From Riptortus pedestris (taxonomy: Eukaryota > Arthropoda > Insecta > Hemiptera > Alydidae), in assembly GCA_019009955.1 (NCBI GenBank), contig CM032228.1, positions 9,714,001 through 9,778,000 on the forward strand: 64,000 nucleotides of DNA, given 5' to 3'. This document shows positions 20,918-31,040 of the stretch, in pieces (within the stretch, counting starts at the first letter, position 1; each line of letters opens with the position of its first letter). A program made the position numbers and the translations under genes. Under the pieces are notes generated by a model. The model did not search any database and was not told where the DNA came from. It was given only the letters and a program-made list of their open reading frames with translations.

Positions 20918-21921
20918 TGATTTTTCAAGATTTCTAATATATTTTTAAGGTGTTTTAGATGTTCTTCTAGGTTGTTAGAAAATACAATAATATCATCCAT
21001 GTACACTAGAACGTTTTGGGTATTTGCAAAAATGAGGTTCATCATTCTTTGAAGTGTGGGGGGAGCATTCTTAACACCAAATGGCATGCGCAAAAATTCG
21101 TAATGTCCGTTCTCTGTACTGAATGCAGTTTTAGTTATTGAATCGGGATCCATTTCGATTTGGTGAAATCCTGATGTTAGGTCAATGTCAATGCTAAAGT
21201 AGGTCGCCTGTCCAATTTTATTAAAAAGGTCCTCTATGTTAGGAAGGGGAAACCTGTCATCTATAGTCTTGTCATTAAGTTTCCTATAATCAATTACAAG
21301 GCGCACTTTTCGTTTACCAGAGGCATCTGGTTTTTTGGGGACTACCCAAATGGGTGAGTTGTAAGGAGAATTAGAGTATCTGATTATATTTTCTTTCAAG
21401 AGTTTGTCGATTTCTGTCTTAATGTCATTCTTGAATATTTCAGGGTATCTATAGTTTCTAGTGTATCCAGGCTTGTCGTCCTTCGTTAATATTTTATGTT
21501 TTATTACTGTGGTGGCCGTTAATTTTTTATTTTCTTGTTTTATTATTTCGGGATACTCTGAAACTAGGTTTATTAATTTATGTTTTTCTTCCATATTCAT
21601 GTGATTAGTCCTTAATATATTTGCAATATCAAATTCCGTAATCAATAATTCGTAATAGGCCCTTTTCTTTTGATTTTTAATTTTAACTTTTTTCTTCTTA
21701 TATTCGCTAATATCTTTGAGAATGTTTTCTATTTCTAATAAATTCAAATTTTGCTTAATACTGTTTAAACTTACTTTATTATTATTGTCTGTAGGACTTA
21801 CATTACTGTTATTATCCGAATCATTCTCATTATTATGGGGGAGGTTTATACTCAGTGAAAACTGGAGTAAAATCCATATCGGGGGAAAATCCAACCTATA
21901 TGGAGTTTGTGAGTGTGACAT
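20918..21921 (-). pseudogene. pol: Gypsy copy D, RT N-terminal part
   Basis: A long open frame with an Asn-rich linker, the 'IANILRTNHMNMEEKHKLINLV' block, 'YTRNYRYPEIF', 'SPIWVVPKKPDASGKRKVRLVIDYRKLN' and the active-site 'VLVYMDDIIVF'. It is cut at 20917 by Tigger. The RT looks well preserved here; the linker at the 5' side is interrupted by a non-LTR fragment at 21922. Confidence 0.9.
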
Positions 21922-21922
21922 G

Positions 21923-22351
21923 TTAAGGGGAATTTAAAAATGTTCGCACGATTTTGGCAGTATCAAGAAGTACCTCTTGCTGTACTTCTTTTATAATTGT
22001 TGTTGGCAGATTCAAGTTCTTGGTGCCTGCTATCGTTGTTTTTGGCACGAGTCCATTTGAACTTACTATAATAGGCGTAACTATGGCAGATTTCAGTTTG
22101 TATACCTCTTTGAGCTCGATAGCCAATTCTTGATATTTTCTTAATTTTTTGGCATGGGATTTTCGAATATTCTCATCATTGGGTACTGCGATGCCAATAA
22201 TGTCAGCAGTCTTATTGATCTTGTCAGTAATGAGAATATCCGGTTTGTTATGATACACAGTATGGTCAGTTATCATCGCTTCATCCCAATACATCTTTAT
22301 ATTATCTTTTCTCATTATTATTATTATTATTACTTGATTCATTCGACTCAC
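21923..22351 (-). pseudogene. Non-LTR retrotransposon C-terminal fragment
   Basis: 142 residues containing 'ITDHTVYHNKPDILITDKINKTADIIGIAVPND' and a following 'KYQELAIELKEVYKLKSAIVTPIIVSSNGLV'-type block. This is the C-terminal region found in many insect R2-like and related RT proteins, and the K-P-D-I pattern may be part of a restriction-like endonuclease fold. It is embedded between protease and RT of Gypsy copy D. Its 5' side passes into ATT repeats near 22315. Confidence 0.65.
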
Positions 22352-22415
22352 TCAAGTTTTCATTATTATTATTAACATTATTATTTATTAATCTTTTATT
22401 TATTCTTATTTTATT

Positions 22416-23203
22416 TTATTTCTTATTATTATTATATCCTTTAATAGTTTTCATAGCTTTATTAATTATACTTGTTTCAATATTAAACATTTTATTATTT
22501 TTCAAATAATCAATATATTCTTTACTAATACTAATTTTTTTTTTACTTTTATTTTTATTTTCAATAATATTACATTCATCTTTACTATCTTCATTCTCAT
22601 TATTTACTTTGATGTTTTCATTGTCTACTTCAGTATTGTCTTTACTAAATTCTTTTACAACAACCTTCTGTAGCATGTTTGTTAATTTGTAAATATTGTC
22701 ATTGTGTCTAATACAATTATTTTTCAAATCAATAACTAAATTTACTCCTGATAAAACTTCACTTCCCAATAATATATTACATTTATCACTAAAATCAAGA
22801 ATATACATTTTCACAATAATTCTACCTAATGAGGGGAAATGGTGTTTTAGATTAACAGTTACAAATTCTGAACCGCTTTTGGTTCCTGCAGGAGTAGTTA
22901 CTGTAAAATCTTCTTTATACCTGGGTATATGTGGGTGTAACGATCTAGGAATGATAAAGTTTTTGGTAGAGCCAGTATCAATAAGCCAACGATATTTTAG
23001 TGGACAAAAATAATATGGGAGTGACCCATGAGTATTATTTAATTCGGAAGGCCATTCCAGGGACAATCTACTAAAAAAGACTTCTCGTCTAATCTTTCTG
23101 CTACAGTTTCTGCTCTTTTTACTAAAGATTCGAATTTTTCTATTAAAGAAGGGTTAGGATCATTTTGTTGATCATTGCCATGATTTAATTCATGTGGGCC
23201 TAA
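22416..23203 (-). pseudogene. pol: Gypsy copy D, gag end and protease
   Basis: ORF 23066-22416 encodes the aspartic protease with 'WLIDTGSTKNFI' (intact DTGS) and the second 'NILLGSEVLSGV' block, then a long Asn/Lys/Glu-rich linker. 23067-23203 is the gag C-terminal region matching copy C at 11986-12127. At 23204 it is replaced by densovirus sequence. Confidence 0.8.
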
Positions 23204-23272
23204 AGTTTACAAATGTATATATGTGTAAAGGAATTTGTAAATAAAAAACAGTTATTACAATACATAATCTAT

Positions 23273-25080
23273 TTATTCATTTTCCTCAATACATGACTCT
23301 GGTATATATTTTGTGAACAGGTTCTTTAATGCAACAGGTAGAGGAGGCCTCTTAGTAATGTTGGAGAAGTCGAACTGTTTAAAATGGTACGACTTGATCC
23401 TTACTCGGAAAGCTTCGTTGTCAGGGAATATACGTCTGTTCGTACAGATTACGACTGGAGTCCTCTGTATGCATTTGTGATCCTGATATTTGATATTCGC
23501 TGCAACGTGTGTACCTGCGAATAGCAGTTTCAGGTTCTCAAATGCAGTGGGTTCTACATTCGGTTCATCGAACAAAAGTATATTCCGATTGACACAATCC
23601 TAAAAGGGAAACTGTGAGTATCTATTGAAATTGGCGAGTATACCATAATTCAACATGAATTCGCAGAGCAGCATTGCGAACCATGTTTTACCACAGTCCG
23701 GCGGCCCATAGAATTCTATTGCATTACACTTACCGCTTTTGTGAGAAAGCAGTAGGTATATCTGCAATAAGAACGTTGCAATGGTACACCCGTTTTCGTC
23801 ACTTAGGAATATTACAAATTGTTCTACTATATCAGTACTCACAGATTCGTCCAGGTACATGGATAAAAGGTCACCTCAATGGCAGAGTAGAAGCGTACGT
23901 AGTCAGGCGATGTATGCCGCTTCACGATTTCGTCGAACCGAAGGCTGCTCAGTTTCTCTCTGTGTAGCCGAAGCATCTTCTGGACTATTCGAGAAGCGGG
24001 ATCGTAACGCCTGAAAGACGACTGAAGCCATTCGTGGGATGATTTTATGAGGTCTAGAGGACATATTATGTGCTTGTCCAACCAGTCCTCCATTGCCTCT
24101 TCTTTGCTACTTCGACCTTCGCCGGGTCCTCTTCGAGTTCTTTCTTCATCCGGGCGATGACCTGACGCATCTGCTGTATCAACATTAGGTCTCTCCCTTC
24201 CTGCAACGCCATTTGCACTTGTGTCATCCCCTTCCGCCACCATTGATCCTTGGGCAGGCCAGCAATCTCCGAAACGCGGTACGAACTGATTTGAACACAG
24301 TACGCACCTTGTCTGTCCAGCACCTCTATAGTAGATGAGGACTCTCGGTGCCACGTTGTAATAAATGATGGCATCGATATATCTTTGGGCACCGTATCCT
24401 CGAATACGAAAGGTGCGGACATGGCGATGGGTGTTGAAGGCGCTGTTAGCGATGCTGCGGAAGTCTTGATGCCAGCGGCATCTACATTGTCCGTTGGTAT
24501 AGGAACAGTCGTGGATGGCATGAACGTGGTGGAACCCTGCTTCGAAGTGGAGGCTGATTGCGACAGAGTACCCTGCATATCGGTACTCCATCCTTCGAAT
24601 GATTCGCGCAATATCCGGCGACATCGCTCGAATGTCGTCCACAGGGAAGATCGTATGGACGACTCTTCGATAGCGCGGGATAAAGCCGAAGTCTTGTCCT
24701 GCAACGTCCCGCAAGGTCCGCAATAGTCCTCCGCCTTGTATATCACGTCGAGGCATTCGTATAGGAGATCCCTCGCTGGGTCGTCTAGACTCGGTCTCAA
24801 GCAGGTTACTAATAGATTCCCTACCTGGGTCCATGGATCCGTGGTTATGCTGAATATCACTCGAAGTATATCCAGTAATCTGCGTATTGGTGCATCTATG
24901 TGTTTGCCTGTCTTCGTGGATTTCTTCATCTTCTTGGCCGGCGGTGGAGTAGGACTGAGATCCCGTGTCCTCGGTATCTCCTCCAAAGAAATGCAAGTAC
25001 CATCGGGTGCTACATAAGTGACATTCGTCACCGGTAGCGACTTCGGGCAATGATTCGTTAAAAACGGGTGATTGCGACAT
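23273..25080 (-). pseudogene. NS1: Densovirus NS1 (replication initiator and SF3 helicase), frameshifted
   Basis: From the ATG at 25080 the frame is open for 414 codons to 23839. It includes the HUH nickase motif ('HHVHAIHDC' with 'GQCRC') and then the central region 'SHEWLQSSFRRYDPASRIVQ'. Frame changes near 23860 and 23600 lead into 'FYGPPDCGKTWFAML' (Walker A) and finally 'TPVVICTNRRIFP' (helicase motif C) at 23575-23273. NS1 nicks and unwinds viral DNA for rolling-hairpin replication. The gene is nearly full length but broken by at least two indels. Confidence 0.9.
24066..25077 (-). CDS. Overlapping second NS frame (NS2-like)
   Basis: A second minus-strand frame is open for about 340 codons over the same DNA as the NS1 N-terminal half. 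It includes 'SLEEIPRTRDLSPTPPPAKKMKKS', a Ser/Thr/Pro-rich middle and a charged helical C-terminus. Ambidensoviruses encode NS2 in a frame overlapping NS1, so this is the expected partner. I do not see an ATG near the 5' end, so a start upstream, non-AUG initiation, splicing or loss of the start are all possible. A kilobase of dual open frame in otherwise decaying DNA argues for recent integration or retained constraint. Confidence 0.6.
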
Positions 25081-25150
25081 AACGGTGTACACAACTGAGT
25101 TCAGTAGTAAACTGTGCCTTTCGAAAGAGGATTCTATAATATATACTCTA
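25081..25150 (-). promoter_or_regulatory. Putative NS promoter of densovirus segment 3
   Basis: Upstream of the NS1 ATG the minus strand has TATATATTATAG near 25135-25146. Two CAGT initiator-type motifs follow downstream at about 25110 and 25098. A TATA box followed by CAGT is the usual densovirus promoter layout. No activity can be inferred from sequence. Confidence 0.5.
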
Positions 25151-25170
25151 CCGCAACTACTACGACAACA

Positions 25171-25260
25171 ACTGATAAGCCAGGGTCGCCAGTCGGGGGT
25201 GGCCTATTTCTGTTCTTATCAGTACCGCCCGCCGGACGTGCCGTAGGCGCATGTCCACGG
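25171..25260. repeat. Hairpin-forming terminal region of densovirus segment 3
   Basis: ACTGATAAG (25171-25179) pairs with CTTATCAGT (25215-25223) around a GC-rich loop. A second imperfect hairpin follows at 25233-25257 (GGACGTGCC with GGCGCATGTCC). The GC content rises sharply against the AT-rich surroundings. I read this as the remnant of the NS-side viral telomere. Confidence 0.5.
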
Positions 25261-25272
25261 CGATGGCATGGT

Positions 25273-26130
25273 ACTTTTTGGTGTTTTGAGAAATTCTCGG
25301 TGGAGGTGGGGGTCGCGAATTGAATATCTGGGCGTTGCGTTGGTGAACTTCGTTCAACCTACGAATTTGAGAAGAGGAGGGACCTTGAGGTCGGGGATTA
25401 TTTTGTTGTTGTCGCGGGAAATTATAATGTTAAAATTTGTCATGTGGACGTTCGTAATATTGGGGTCTAGAATTAAAAGGTCTTGAAAGGGATTATTATC
25501 AAAATTTTTCTTTTTATTATTATACAATTGTTCCAATACAAATTGAAATCGTGTATTAAGGATTCTTCTAAAGATCGTTAAATTTTGGGGATCAGATGTC
25601 ATTATATGATTCGTTAATTGCCATGGAAGACAGTTATACAGGTGATAAATAATATCTTTATCTACTTGGGTCATGTGTTGTTGCACCATGTCTTCATTTA
25701 AGTTATTTAAAATTAAACGCGTGTTAATTAAATTCCTAAGGTTTCCCGCTCTAGTTAAAAGATCTGAGGGGTTTTCTTTTGGGCTTAATTTTAAATCGTA
25801 AATTTCTGATTTTAGGCTCTCTACCGTCCTATTGTTCGCAAATTGTTCATTAAAAGATTGTAACAATCCAGGTACAGTATTTATATTAGAATGAGCTAGC
25901 GCCTATTCTAGCGCAGCTCCTCCTGTAAGCCTACTTCTTACTTTTTGATATAACAAAGTATGATTAACATCATTTTCAATTATTCTATCATTACATACTA
26001 TTGAGAAAGCAGCGGCAACGCTGGTCGTAAAATGTAATAGATGTTTGGGATTCCCGTCATATGTGGGTTGTGGTCATAGTCTTCCCTCCTGAGAGGTCGA
26101 CTGATTCATTGAATTTGTTGTTGGGCCATA
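25273..26130 (-). pseudogene. gag: Gypsy copy D, gag N-terminal and middle part
   Basis: ORF 25866-25354 covers the middle of gag ('LKLSPKENPSDLLTRAGNLRNLIN', 'CLPWQLTNHIMTSDPQNLTIFRRILN'). The N-terminal part continues in other frames to an ATG near 26125 (MAQQQIQ). It is closely related to the gag of copy C. The C-terminal gag is displaced to 23204 by the densovirus insertion. Confidence 0.8.
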
Positions 26131-26167
26131 GTAGAAGGTGTTAAAGATGAATGAAGAGATGATATAC

Positions 26168-26440
26168 TTAAATTTTTACCTGGAGATTTTGGTCTTCAGG
26201 GAGTCCAGTTCTGCTTGCAGTCCTTCTTGTTGATGAAGAGTCTAAGGGATGGTCTTGCTTTGAGCGTCTGAACAATGCATCCTCACGTAACTGAACAATG
26301 TCCTCAGTTTCTGAGTCAGTGTCTCCTCCCAAAACGTACCCAGCCTCTTCAAAAATATCTTCCCTCAGTAACTGTGTAATTTTAGCACTTTCCTCGTCGT
26401 CTGGAACCCACAAAGAGTTGAGTAATAGTTTTTTAGACAA
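26168..26440 (-). pseudogene. Possible piggyBac-type transposase N-terminal fragment
   Basis: A 90-residue minus-strand ORF rich in Asp, Glu and Ser ('EEAGYVLGGDTDSETEDIVQLRED', then 'KQDHPLDSSSTRRTASRT'). Acidic N-termini of this style occur in piggyBac-derived transposases, but no catalytic block or TTAA end is present. It might equally be unrelated. The following 26441-26884 holds no feature I can support. Confidence 0.3.
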
Positions 26441-26884
26441 TCAGTAATCAGTTGTGTGGGGTCCGGTAGACTCCAAAGCTAGTTTATTTAGTAATGTGTG
26501 ATCACAAAAGGGAGACAATTGCAATTGCCTTATAAAGCATCATAAAGCCAATAGTCCGAGTTGTGCATGATTTGAAAAGCAACAATATTTATAGTCGACG
26601 ATCTTCTTCTCTCGTTGTCCGCTAGACGGGATATTTAGAACAAAAATAGCAACAACAATGACAACTTACCTTCGGCGGGGACTCTGCGCAACTAAGATTA
26701 TCAATGCACACTTGTTCTGTTATTACTTTTCATTTATAATAAAACCGTATTTATACATAACTTTTTTTAAATTATTTTTTAAGTTTTACCAAGTAGGAGG
26801 AGGAGGGTTTGATGAGAATGACTAAAAGTGAGAGCGAGAAAAATAAAATATACCGTTAAATTATTAGCAAAGCATAATCAATAG

Positions 26885-27192
26885 CAGCAACAGACGCTTG
26901 TCGCTGCAGCATAAGCAGACGCAGCAGCAGTCGCAGTAGCATTAGCAGGCGCAGCAGCAGTCGCATGTCGCTGTAGCATAAGCAGACGCAGCAGCAGTCG
27001 CAACAATATTAGCAACAGCAGACGCATGTCCCTGTAGCATAAGCAGACGCAGCAGCAGTCGCAACAATATTAGCAGCAGCAGACGCATGTCGCTGTAGCA
27101 TAAGCAGACGCAGCAGCAGTCGCAACAATATTAGCAACAGCAGACGCATGTCGCTGTAACATACGCAGACGCAGCAGCAGTAGCAGTAGCAT
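26885..27192. repeat. 61-bp minisatellite, copy 1
   Basis: Tandem units of 61 bp built from 'gcagacgcagcagcagtcgc' plus 'atgtcgctgtagcata' and 'aacaatattagcaacagca' pieces. About four full units and some shorter variants are present. It directly precedes the Polinton polymerase 3' end. The same array type and the same neighbour occur at 38700-38870, so the two form one duplicated block. The short peptides encoded across it are repeat artefacts. Confidence 0.85.
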
Positions 27193-27259
27193 ATGGACAC
27201 TCCGATGTATTTGGGGGGAGGGGGTACAATGTGGGGGGTGTAGTAGTAGTAACTACTAC

Positions 27260-28090
27260 TGTGTCGTACGTCTGTTCGCTAAGGAATCATCATCATGAAG
27301 TATATTTTTAAGGGTCTTATGGCCATAAACAAAAGATTTATTTTTTGATATATGGACACGTTTATCGTCGAATGAATATAAAGCTAATTAAGTAACCTTT
27401 ACAGTGTGAACGCGATGGTTATTCGATTATATGTAAGAGAACGTGGTAAATTTGCCCCGACCTGTTTTCAAAACCTGTGCGTACTCGTTAAAACGCAAAT
27501 TTTCCCCCGTGTCGGTGAGCAGTGTTCTATGCGAAATCCTTTGACTTTTAATTGTTGTGCGTCCGTTTCGAAGTTGAGGGCATAGACCTTCGGGGGAAGA
27601 CCAATAAATTCGTAAATTATTTTACCGTCGTCTTTTAAGTCTTCCCGGTTCTTTTTTATTTTTTTCGTCGAAGCAATAATGGTCCGAAAGGAAAGAGGAA
27701 AAATCAAAGTGTTCTCCTAGTTCTTTTAAGTCCTGGTAAACATTTTCGGTTTGTAACAATAATATTAACGATTCTGTATCCGTATAAACGACTTCGATAT
27801 CCTCTCTTTTGTATTTCGACAATAATGTATCGTAGAAAAATGTAAACATAATTAATTTGTATTTTTCTAATACCGAAAAACCTATAAAAATAGGTTTATC
27901 AAATATTAATTTTTCGTGCTTCATATGAATCGCTACAATATTTTTATCAATTATTTTTCTGTCTTAAAAACGATGGGTTTTTAATTAATTTTTGATGTCT
28001 CCGTGTGCTTGTAACCAATTCGACTCTTTTTCTTTTTCGAACCGACTCGAGCGTTTTTCCGTAAATTGCATTATTCATCTGTAAAAAGGA
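27260..28090 (-). pseudogene. Polinton P1, family B DNA polymerase, palm and C-terminus
   Basis: Minus-strand segments of a protein-primed type B DNA polymerase. They are the 'NNAIYGKTLESVRK' block near 28070-28030, the catalytic 'VVYTDTESLILLL' (D-x-D-type motif) in ORF 27924-27622, and the 'GLPPKVYALNFETDAQQLKVKGF' C-terminal part at 27707-27468. The end is near 27260. Several frameshifts are present. Polintons (Mavericks) encode such a polymerase to replicate their own DNA. Confidence 0.8.
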
Positions 28091-28540
28091 AGATCAAGTT
28101 CGTTAATGGCTGAAATCGGACCAGTGGGAGGGGGGGTTTAGAGGGGGGGGGATTTTTGAAAATTCAAAATGTCTCCGTTATTATGCGTCGGATCGAAAAA
28201 TTGTATAGAATAAATCTTATTGCAAATTAAATTTACTATAAATATTGTTCTATACATTTATTCTGTATCTTGAATATTAACTGAGATATTTGCATTTGTA
28301 TTCTGCGTGTGGTCACCAGTAGGCTATGTTCGGACTTTCCGCCGAGAGCTCTGGTGGCCGTTTCCATAACTATTCGTCCCTTAGTGAATAGGTTTAGAGG
28401 TTAGGTCAATTGTTTTTTGGGGCTAGAAACTACTGGGTTATTACGCCCTAAATAATGTTTTAGGTTTAGAGGTTTCTTACTACTACAGTTGTTATTAGGC
28501 AGATTTCCCTATTGTAAAACTTCACGTGGGAAATCTGCTT
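28091..28540. other. Insertion interrupting Polinton P1, includes an 11-bp hairpin
   Basis: About 450 bp separate two consecutive parts of the polymerase gene. The stretch 28415-28460 resembles 33700-33750 in the 3' UTR of the I-like element, so part may derive from a related non-LTR element. A perfect stem GCAGATTTCCC (28499-28509) / GGGAAATCTGC (28528-28538) closes the right side. No coding capacity is recognisable. The G-rich runs at 28125-28150 are unexplained. Confidence 0.4.
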
Positions 28541-29515
28541 AGTTTACGCAGCCCCTGCGTGACGGACTTTTTTTAAATACGGGTATTGTTTAAACGAAAT
28601 TGCTCTATATACTTTTTTAAGAATTAATCCTTGGTCGAGCAAAAACTTCAACATCAAATAATGAACAACGTATTTATTTTGGTTTTCTAAAGTCGAAATT
28701 AATTTCTTCACCGATTGTCCCATCTTTTTCTTCTTCTCTGCCTCCTCGCAGCAATTACGACTCCTACGATTGCTGGGGACTTGGTGGCGTTGAAAAACAG
28801 GGTAGTCGTTACACGTATCATGCAGGTTCACAGGACATTCCAGATCTACTTCTAGTATCAGCCCTCTCGGGCCGGTTTTTCCCAGAGAATCTAATTCTCT
28901 CCTAGCGGATACGTCGGCATCGCAGACCCGATACTGGTAAATAAGCGTCTCTCATAGCCGTCGAATAAAGGCTCCAAGTAGAGAAAGTAAGTAGTGTGAT
29001 CTGAATCTATGTAGTCAGGACAGTGCTTGTTGTTCATAGTGTCGAATCGTATTCAAAATATCTCTGCGTAAATTCCTCTCAACATGAGGTACATTTCCGG
29101 GTCAGTCAGTTGTTCGATTTTAACTTTCGTAATTTTCAACATGACTTCGTAGGAAAAACAGTTTTCTGATAATAAAGTGTTGGTCATATGATAAGTTGTG
29201 AAAGTAAACGTTAATCGCGTTAGGATATTTAAGTTCTAAGTTACATTGATTGTAAGCCACTCCTCTAATACGTCCGGTATCCTGTGAATGGTCGATGAAG
29301 GAAGAAATTTTTCCTCGCAAATATGACATGTTTCACGGACAAGTCGTACATGATCGTCATCTTCTTCGTACGGAACGTTTCTGATGATATAGCATCTCAA
29401 CGTCTTTGGCAACGTTTTGGAGAAATGCTAAAAACATTTCTATAGGATTTTTCCCTGCATAAGTCACAGGTCCTATTGCCCCGAATGCCGGGGTTCACGA
29501 GATAACATATGCCCC
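28541..29515 (-). pseudogene. Polinton P1, DNA polymerase middle and exonuclease part
   Basis: ORF 28831-28544 and neighbours encode the segment with 'LILEVDLECPVNLHDTCNDYP', 'NKYVVHYLMLKFLLDQGLILKKVYRAISF' and, further upstream, the exonuclease-side 'NAINVYFHNLSYDQHFIIRKL' at 29329-29120. The same region is present in P2 (39260-39910) and P3 (51490-52560). Frames are broken and internal segments are missing compared with P3. Confidence 0.8.
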
Positions 29516-29519
29516 CAGG

Positions 29520-30017
29520 CAATCATATCTGAGATGACATGTTAACTAACTTAAATTTTTAAACTTTTTTCCGCAATAAAAGCATTTATTAGTTTCCATT
29601 TCTTTTCTTTTTTAAATTAAACGGTACTGAAAGTGTTTTTTTTTTTGTTTTTTTGTTAATTACTATCCTTTGCTTATTTTAGATGATGATTTTTTCTTAG
29701 CGAACAGACTTGAAAGGAGATATTCTAATTTTGCTTGTCTCCTTCAAACTTGTCAAGCTCCTTAATATCTATATTGAATGCCCCACCCTTCTTTCCGAAA
29801 AATATTAACCCTAATTTCGGTTCGGGGAAATTGCTCACTTCTTGAATCACTTCGTCATCTAGGATTCTGAGGTACCTCCTAGTTAGCCTAACTTTAACTG
29901 TCTCTTCCTTTTCCAATAGGTACAAATTATTGACTTTGAGCTTTGAGGCGGAAATTGCATTTGTAATTTCTACTTGATCCAATTTGGAGAGAAAGCGTTG
30001 GATCTAAAAACCAAATC
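29520..30017 (-). pseudogene. Polinton P1, zinc-finger start and small 85-aa ORF
   Basis: 29520-29610 repeats the start of the C2H2-type protein seen intact at 61705-61550. ORF 29982-29725 encodes a small protein ('VKVRLTRRYLRILDDEVIQEVSNFPEPKLGLIFFGKKGGAFNIDI') with a beta-rich pattern. Proteins of this style recur beside insect Polinton-type polymerases, but I cannot name its function. A copy with an extra 131 bp is at 61840-62230. At 30018 the sequence changes to Gypsy copy F. Confidence 0.5.
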
Positions 30018-30811
30018 ATATGTGAAGTACTTGTCGATTACGTACGACTTTTTTGTTTGTAAATTCAGTTTTATCTAATTCTATTTTCATATTTGTTATT
30101 TTAAGAGAGTGAATACGTTTCAAAGATGTTTAAGATGGTCATCTAAACTGTCCGAGTAAATTATAAGGTCATCCATGTAGACGAGTACATTTGGGATTTT
30201 TGAGAAAATGGCATTCATCATTCGTTGAAAAGTCTGTGGGGCATTTTTTAAGTTTTCAGTACCGAAAGCTGTTTTGGGAATTGATTCGGGGTCTAGAATT
30301 AAATGGGTGATTAGGACTATTTGGGTGCATGAAATTAGGATTCTGTTTAAAGTTTCCAGAATTAGGTCGCCTGAAATTTCCAAAGTTAGGTCGAGTATTA
30401 TTATCGAAGGGATAATATTTTTTGGGAAATAGTGAAGGTTATGCTGCTGAGAATATTGGGGATTATGCGGTACATTATCGCGTTTTTTAAAGAAGTTATT
30501 TTGAGGAGGTGGGGGAGGTTTCTTGAAGGGGTCAATTACATATTTGCCTTTTGTCATTAAATTGATTCGAAATTCTTCTAATGCCGTGGAATCACAAGTT
30601 AGCATTAGTGCTGTTAACTGGTTTGGTAATACTGAATACAAATGTTCTATTATTTCTTTTTCGACTTCTGTCATGATCGTATTTGCTTCGGAGAGAGTTT
30701 TTCCTGATGATACTAACAGTGTGAAAATTTTGTTTCGCATTTGTTCTACCCTGTCTAAATAGTCTAATTGGGTTTCTTTAGGATTGGGTCGAGAACTAAA
30801 AATATCCATTT
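30018..30811 (-). pseudogene. Gypsy copy F: env, RT and gag pieces fused by deletions
   Basis: Three non-adjacent parts of one Gypsy are joined. 30018-30060 matches the env start of copy A (around 41310-41360). 30061-30292 is RT around '[10 protein letters not shown]'. 30293-30811 is gag ('[29 protein letters not shown]' and the Pro-rich '[15 protein letters not shown]'). The order is as in the parent but with large internal losses, and the ORF runs across the RT-gag join. It stops at TTAA 30812-30815, where pB3 is inserted. Confidence 0.85.
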
Positions 30812-30859
30812 TTAACCCTAGAACCCAAACCTTTTTCAATATTCTGTTCTCACAAACCT

Positions 30860-30874
30860 TCGTAAAAATTACGA
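30860..30874. repeat. pB3 subterminal palindrome, left
   Basis: TCGTAAAAATTACGA, starting 44 bases from the left end. In piggyBac itself a 13-bp end repeat plus 31-bp spacer also places the inner repeat 44 bases in, at the transposase 3' side, as here. Confidence 0.7.
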
Positions 30875-31040
30875 CTCCATTTATTGATTTAAAAAAAAAG
30901 TGGCATAAACACAAATACAAAATTATTTTTAGGTTTTGACATATTTATTCATAAAATTAATCATATTTAACACGTTTTGCCGATTGTATTAACAATACAA
31001 ATATTTGAAACACATAATAAATATATTTACAATGTCCACA

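Larger units (their letters stand above)
23204..25272 (-). mobile_element. Endogenous densovirus segment 3 (NS genes and NS-side terminus)
   Basis: About 2.07 kb of densovirus DNA in the gag gene of Gypsy copy D. It runs from just past the NS1 stop (23204) through NS1 and an overlapping second frame to an upstream region with TATA and CAGT motifs. It ends in GC-rich hairpin-forming sequence at 25171-25260, consistent with a viral terminus. Gag sequence resumes at 25273. About 65 bp of gag present in copy C are missing at the site, and I see no target duplication. Confidence 0.85.

Noticed and set aside
5740..25280. Matching inverted terminal repeats between densovirus segments 1 and 3
   Set aside because: Both have GC-rich hairpins, but I see no shared sequence between 5755-5782 and 25171-25260, so they are listed only as possible separate terminus remnants.
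26885..27192. CRISPR-like array of regular repeats
   Set aside because: Units are directly adjacent 61-bp tandem copies with internal sub-repeats and no unique spacers; this is an ordinary minisatellite in eukaryotic DNA.
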